A DNA stretch of 64,000 nucleotides from Falsochrobactrum tianjinense (GTDB lineage: Bacteria; Pseudomonadota; Alphaproteobacteria; Rhizobiales; Rhizobiaceae): NCBI RefSeq assembly GCF_019100495.1, contig NZ_JAHRVA010000006.1, positions 133,164-197,163 on the forward strand. Reading direction: 5' to 3'. Both the position numbers and the translations under genes were made by a program. The notes beneath the pieces are model-generated. The model worked only from the letters and a program-made list of their open reading frames with translations, ran no database searches and had not been told where the DNA came from. Below are positions 60,826 through 64,000 of this stretch, piece after piece; position 1 is the stretch's first letter; every line of letters begins with the position of its first letter.

Positions 60826-61803
60826 ATGCAGAGCACTGCTGAAACGGGTTCCATCCCTTCACGCCGCCCCCGGCTTGGACGCGTCGATATCGCCCGCGGT
60901 GCAGCGCTCGTTGCGATGGCGATCTATCATTTTGCCTGGGATCTTGAGTTTTTCGGCTACCTGGCCCCAGCGACGACAGCGCAGGGCGGCTGGAAACTCT
61001 TTGCCCGCTGCATCGCTTCAAGCTTCCTGTTTCTTGTCGGGTTCAGCCTCGTTCTCGCCCATGGAAATGGCATACGCTGGCGGTCCATGGGCAAGCGACT
61101 TTTACAAATCGTCGCCGCAGCAGCATCCATTTCGGCTGTGACATGGTATATGTCGTCCGAAAACTTCATCTTTTTCGGCATTTTGCACCAGATCGCCCTG
61201 GCAAGCGTGCTCGGGCTTTTGTTCCAGCGCCTGCACCCTCTCATAACGCTGATTATAGCGACGCTGGTCATCAGCGGTCCACTCTATTTAAGTGCCGAGA
61301 TTTTCAACCAGCCTTTGCTCGCATGGGTGGGACTTTCCACAATCACCGTGCGTTCCAATGATTATGTGCCGCTTTTCCCGTGGTTTGGCGCGGTGCTGAT
61401 TGGCATTGCTGCTGCACGCCTATGCGAACGCTTCAATGTGTTACCGTTGCTTGGCGGGAGTAGTGAATCGCATTTTCCACAAAAACCGCTCACCTTCATC
61501 GGTCGCCACAGCCTCGCATTCTACCTGATCCACCAGCCGGTGCTGATTGCGCTTATCTATGGCTTTTCGCAGATCATGCCTCCAGCCGCGCCCGCGCCGC
61601 GGCAAGCTTTCACGCAATCATGCATAGCAGCATGCATGCAGGACGGCGGCGAAGCACTTTGCCGGCAGTTCTGCGATTGCGTGGTCAGCGAACTCGATAA
61701 GGCCCACCTTTTCGATGACGTATTCAGCGGCAAGGCGAACCAGAACAATAACAGCACCGTGCAGGACATAGCCGCGATGTGCTCACCTGCACCAGACAAT
61801 TGA
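60826..61803 (+). CDS. DUF1624 membrane acyltransferase-like protein with Cys-rich tail
   Basis: Polytopic protein of the heparan-alpha-glucosaminide N-acetyltransferase-like DUF1624 family (acyltransferase 3 fold). Start ATG at 60826 follows GGGAAG and gives 325 residues. The N-terminus has GRVDIARGAALVAMAIYHFAWDLEF with the conserved Asp and His, followed by seven to eight hydrophobic segments and the last family segment FIGRHSLAFYLIHQPVLIALIYGF. A tail of about 60 residues after that holds six cysteines, including CIAACMQDGGEALCRQFCDC. The substrate is unknown. Confidence 0.85.
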   Translation: MQSTAETGSIPSRRPRLGRVDIARGAALVAMAIYHFAWDLEFFGYLAPATTAQGGWKLFARCIASSFLFLVGFSLVLAHGNGIRWRSMGKRLLQIVAAAASISAVTWYMSSENFIFFGILHQIALASVLGLLFQRLHPLITLIIATLVISGPLYLSAEIFNQPLLAWVGLSTITVRSNDYVPLFPWFGAVLIGIAAARLCERFNVLPLLGGSSESHFPQKPLTFIGRHSLAFYLIHQPVLIALIYGFSQIMPPAAPAPRQAFTQSCIAACMQDGGEALCRQFCDCVVSELDKAHLFDDVFSGKANQNNNSTVQDIAAMCSPAPDN

Positions 61804-61807
61804 AACG

Positions 61808-62197
61808 TCAGGTAGAAACGCCCAGTTCCGCCAGTCGCTCAATGCAGGCTTCATCCACCTGGTCTAGTTCAGTGAGAATTTCGTCAATGTCGCGCCGTTT
61901 CTGGCGAAGGGCGTCGCGCTTTTCTTCCACCCGCTTCATCAGAAGCTTCAACTGCCCCGTTTCACCGGGCGGCTCGCGATACATCTGGATGATTTCGTGA
62001 ATCTCGGCGATCGAGAATCCCAGCCGCTTGCCACGCATGATTTGCTTGAGAAGATGACGGTCGGAAGGACGAAACAGACGCGTGCGGCCACGGCGCACAG
62101 GCGCAATCAGCCCCTCATCTTCGTAAAAGCGCAGCGTCCTGGTCGATATGCCGAACTCTCGCGTCAATTCCGTAATCGTATAATATTCGCGCACCAT
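61808..62197 (-). CDS. MerR family transcriptional regulator
   Basis: DNA-binding regulator with N-terminal MerR helix-turn-helix (YYTITELTREFGISTRTLRFYEDEGLIAPVRRGRTRLF) and a C-terminal coiled coil (KLLMKRVEEKRDALRQKRRDIDEILTELDQVDEACIERL). ATG at 62197 gives 129 residues. No metal-binding cysteine set of MerR/CueR is seen; the single late Cys is not enough. It resembles the LiuR group that controls branched-chain amino-acid breakdown, though no liu genes adjoin. A palindrome upstream suggests self-regulation. Confidence 0.88.
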   Translation of the reverse strand: MVREYYTITELTREFGISTRTLRFYEDEGLIAPVRRGRTRLFRPSDRHLLKQIMRGKRLGFSIAEIHEIIQMYREPPGETGQLKLLMKRVEEKRDALRQKRRDIDEILTELDQVDEACIERLAELGVST

Positions 62198-62242
62198 TAC
62201 ATCCCTGCCTTGCAATATGCAGACGGCTGTTGTGCAACTGCT

Positions 62243-62258
62243 CTTACGTAAAAGTCAA
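62243..62258. promoter_or_regulatory. Candidate MerR-family operator upstream of the merR gene
   Basis: CTTACGTAAAAGTCAA contains the perfect palindrome TTACGTAA and partly matches the TTGACGTAAACGTCAA-like consensus that I recall for LiuR-type regulators. It lies 46 bases upstream of the merR ATG. Confidence 0.45.
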
Positions 62259-62381
62259 TCGAAAACGCTGTAAACTGTCATAATCTCGGTAATAAGAGCG
62301 CTCTCCGGCTGGCTATGGCCTTGCTATTGCCGGGATGCTCATGCGTTATGGCGCGATATGATTGGTATTTGATAACGACTC

Positions 62382-62747
62382 ATGCGGCGCTCGATAAAAT
62401 ATACACTCATCGGACTGGTTATCGTGGCGCTTGCGGGCGCAGCACCTTTGGCGGTCGAACCGATTGTTGTGAAAATCGGTGAGAATTCGATCCGCCAATT
62501 GGCCAGAGACGGTAATTTCTGCACCACGCCCGATTGCGAGGAAGGCATGAATTATGTCATCGGTTTTCTGGAAACCAATTACGGCCTCTCGCCGGAAAAC
62601 GTCAAATGGTGTATGGGTGTGGACGTCATTGCCCATTATGAACTGCCTTTCGGCAATGACATGAAAAACGCTCTCACCGATCAGATGTATCAGCGTTGCG
62701 GTGATCCCCGGCAGGATGAACCGGCGAGAAATTATACGACAGAATAA
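62382..62747 (+). CDS. Uncharacterised exported or membrane-anchored protein
   Basis: A 121-residue protein with basic start and hydrophobic segment (MRRSIKYTLIGLVIVALAGAAPLAV), then a soluble part with four Cys (FCTTPDCEEG, VKWCMGVD, QRCGDPR) suggesting two periplasmic disulfides. I recognise no family. It stands 15 bases before the VanZ-like gene on the same strand and is divergent from the merR gene. Confidence 0.75.
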   Translation: MRRSIKYTLIGLVIVALAGAAPLAVEPIVVKIGENSIRQLARDGNFCTTPDCEEGMNYVIGFLETNYGLSPENVKWCMGVDVIAHYELPFGNDMKNALTDQMYQRCGDPRQDEPARNYTTE

Positions 62748-62762
62748 AAGGCCCCTCTTTTC

Positions 62763-63110
62763 ATGACGCGATTTTTGCGCATCGCTGCCTGGCTGCTTCT
62801 TGTAATGATTCTCATAGTTACGATAAGTCCAATCCAGTTACGTCCTATTACCGGCGAACCTGCCGATGTGGAGCGTTTTGCAGCTTTTTTTCTAGTCGGC
62901 GCGCTGTTTGTGCTGGCTTATCCGCGTTACTGGCTGGCAGTGCTTGCGCTCACCATCGGCTGCGCGGGCCTGTTTGAACTTTTGCAGCGCCTGGCACCCG
63001 GTAGGCATGGCGAGATGGCAGACTTTTTCATCAAGGCTACAGGAGCATTTATCGGAGTTTTCACCGGGCGCAGCCTGAGTTTCCTGCGCCTGTTCCGTGC
63101 GCACAAATAA
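62763..63110 (+). CDS. VanZ-like family membrane protein
   Basis: A 115-residue protein with about four hydrophobic segments, resembling the VanZ-like group of small membrane proteins. Segments are FLRIAAWLLLVMILIVTISPIQLRP, FAAFFLVGALFVLAYP, WLAVLALTIGCAGLFELLQRLAPGRHGEMADFFIKATGA. The GRHGEMADFFIKATGAFIG part is the VanZ signature-like region. There is no evidence for glycopeptide resistance. Confidence 0.82.
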   Translation: MTRFLRIAAWLLLVMILIVTISPIQLRPITGEPADVERFAAFFLVGALFVLAYPRYWLAVLALTIGCAGLFELLQRLAPGRHGEMADFFIKATGAFIGVFTGRSLSFLRLFRAHK

Positions 63111-63200
63111 TCCCATTGATCCTCAGGTTTCTTTTTGCCTCGTGGGAACCAAAGCCATTTTCACGCATTCTATCTTCATCAAATTGCATGGAGATAAAAC

Positions 63201-63518
63201 ATGGCCGACAACAAGACTGCCAATGATATCCAGCAGGCTCTGGAACAGCAGATCGCAGATATGCGCGGCGAACTCAAACGCCTTTCACAATCGCTCGCTT
63301 CCCATTCCGGCGACCTGCGAGACCGCGCCGAAGATGTCATGGATGATGCTTCCGGTCGAATTCGTCATGCAGCGCAGACTGTGCGTGAACGCGGTCAGGC
63401 CGTGGCGGAAACGGTCAAGGAAAACCCCGGAACCGCGACCACCCTCTTCGGCACGGCTGGCATTCTCGGCATATTGATTGGCGTAGCCATTGGCTGTGCG
63501 ATTTCTGATCGTCGTTAG
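63201..63518 (+). CDS. DUF883/ElaB-YqjD-like membrane-anchored helical protein
   Basis: A 105-residue protein with a long amphipathic helical region (QQALEQQIADMRGELKRLSQSLA and DLRDRAEDVMDDASGRIRHAAQTVRERG) and a C-terminal glycine-rich membrane helix (LFGTAGILGILIGVAIGCAI), the layout of ElaB/YqjD proteins that tether ribosomes or respond to stress. GGAG lies upstream of the ATG. The stop TAG is the first part of an intergenic repeat. Confidence 0.85.
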   Translation: MADNKTANDIQQALEQQIADMRGELKRLSQSLASHSGDLRDRAEDVMDDASGRIRHAAQTVRERGQAVAETVKENPGTATTLFGTAGILGILIGVAIGCAISDRR

Positions 63519-63565
63519 AGCATTTCCAGCAAAAGTGCGTAGCGGTTTTACGTTAGGACAATGCG
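63516..63565. repeat. Dispersed Rhizobiales-type intergenic repeat after the DUF883-like gene
   Basis: TAGAGCATTTCCAGCAAAAG followed by GTGCGTAGCGGTTTTACG and AGGACAATGCG. The combination resembles an intergenic element I recall as frequent in Rhizobiales/Brucella genomes. It begins with the stop codon of the upstream gene. Confidence 0.55.
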
Positions 63566-63605
63566 ACGAAGAAAAGAATTGATAATTCTCTCCCTCCCAG
63601 GCAGG

Positions 63606-63637
63606 CCCCGCGACTTTGGAAGTCGCGGGGTTCTTGT
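63606..63637 (+). terminator. Terminator between the DUF883-like gene and queF
   Basis: CCCCGCGACTT-TGG-AAGTCGCGGGG is an 11-bp perfect stem followed by TTCTTGTT. It isolates the queF leader from the upstream gene. Confidence 0.9.
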
Positions 63638-63693
63638 TACATGGGCTTTACCTGCGCCTTCATGGCTGCTACGCGAGTAATTGGTAATTCGCC

Positions 63694-63725
63694 ACCGGTC
63701 GCAGCCTACCCGGTCAAAACAAGGA
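63694..63725 (+). promoter_or_regulatory. Probable preQ1-I riboswitch aptamer upstream of queF
   Basis: ACCGG-TCGCAGCCTA-CCCGGT-CAAAACAAGGA: stem ACCGG/CCGGT, loop with the conserved TCGCAG and a trailing CAAAACAAGGA. This matches the Thermoanaerobacter tengcongensis preQ1-I aptamer (GGUCGCAGUAACCCC and AACAAAACAAGGG). preQ1 and its precursor preQ0 are the products around QueF, so the context is direct. The AAGGA tail is the position used for gene control in translational members. Confidence 0.75.
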
Positions 63726-63730
63726 CAGTT

Positions 63731-63748
63731 GCAAGCGTTCGCGCTTGC
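63731..63748 (+). promoter_or_regulatory. UUCG-loop hairpin between the preQ1 aptamer and queF
   Basis: GCAAGCG-TTCG-CGCTTGC is a perfect 7-bp stem with a UUCG-type loop (extended to 8 bp by T63730/A63749). There is no T-run after it, so it is not an intrinsic terminator. It lies between the aptamer tail AAGGA (63721-63725) and an in-frame ATG at 63751. Confidence 0.6.
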
Positions 63749-63789
63749 ATATGAAGACTGCGCTGTGGCTTTCGAAGAAAGGCACACAA

Positions 63790-64000
63790 ATGACTGAAAA
63801 AACAATATATTCAGACCTCAAGCAGCTCGGCTCGAACACTGCAATTCCCCAGTCGCCCGAGGAATCCGTGCTTGAGCGGGTATCAAACCCACAGACTGGA
63901 ACGCCCTATTGTGTGCGCTTTACAGCGCCCGAATTCACCTCGCTCTGCCCGATGACGGGACAGCCGGATTTCGCCCACCTGATGATAGATTACGTTCCGG
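63790..64000 (+). CDS. queF: NADPH-dependent 7-cyano-7-deazaguanine reductase QueF (partial, 3' end off window)
   Basis: Reduces preQ0 to preQ1 in queuosine synthesis. The visible 70 codons begin [17 protein letters not shown] and include the active-site Cys in [16 protein letters not shown] at 63790 has AAAGG seven bases upstream. An in-frame ATG at 63751, right after the UUCG hairpin, would give an extra 13 residues ([13 protein letters not shown]) and is discussed separately. The gene runs off the right edge. Confidence 0.93.
   Translation, partial: MTEKTIYSDLKQLGSNTAIPQSPEESVLERVSNPQTGTPYCVRFTAPEFTSLCPMTGQPDFAHLMIDYVP

Overview
The window reads as an alphaproteobacterial chromosome of the Brucella/Ochrobactrum group, most likely Brucella chromosome I. 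The evidence is the gene order (ntrBCY-dusB, ispDF-pncC, lipA-pdh, eno-kdsA-pyrG, trpDC-moaC-moeA-lexA, and rpsB-tsf-pyrH-frr-uppS-cdsA-rseP-bamA-lpxD-fabZ-lpxA-lpxI-lpxB) and an EipB protein whose two cysteines fall at residues 69 and 278, as remembered for Brucella abortus EipB. Species cannot be decided from the sequence alone. The region is nearly all ordinary, densely packed core genome. I saw no prophage, insertion sequence, CRISPR array, rRNA or tRNA.

Layout. 1-5.4 kb (minus): nitrogen-regulation cluster dusB-ntrB-ntrC-ntrY, with ntrY running off the left edge. 5.5-7.2 kb (plus): ispDF and pncC. 7.2-14.8 kb (minus): an ftsB-like gene, pdhA, pdhB (with fused lipoyl domain), E2, lpd, a small membrane protein, lipA and a RatA/COQ10-like gene, i.e. 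pyruvate dehydrogenase next to lipoate synthesis. 15-22.5 kb: a DUF1428 gene, a DUF2165 membrane protein behind an AT-rich leader, then eno, kdsA, pyrG, an L,D-transpeptidase, secG and tpiA. 22.7-29.1 kb (plus): ppiD, trpD, trpC, moaC, moeA, lexA. 29.2-34.9 kb: comEC (minus), gltX, gltA. 34.9-48.5 kb (minus): translation and envelope supercluster from rpsB to lpxB. 48.5-57.4 kb: eipB, a RidA-family gene, a glycerophosphodiesterase, a FemAB-like acyltransferase, a HIT protein, clpA/clpS, a penicillin-binding carboxypeptidase with SPOR domain, and an unknown 98-residue gene. 57.4-64 kb: DUF1489, sdaA, a YdcF-like protein, a DUF1624 membrane acyltransferase, a MerR regulator, small membrane proteins, and the start of queF.

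The most interesting material is regulatory and small. A probable preQ1-I riboswitch lies ahead of queF, followed by a UUCG-loop hairpin that may bring the aptamer's AAGGA tail next to a start codon. ispDF and the membrane gene between lpd and lipA both lack a normal start at the expected place but have a Shine-Dalgarno-spaced ATT. The rpsB leader can fold as a three-way junction. A 32-codon membrane-peptide gene sits between a promoter-like sequence and a hairpin. Dispersed palindromic repeats with TAGAGC ends supply the stop codons of comEC and a DUF883-like gene. Operator-like palindromes lie upstream of ispDF, pdhA and the merR gene, and a direct-repeat SOS box precedes lexA.
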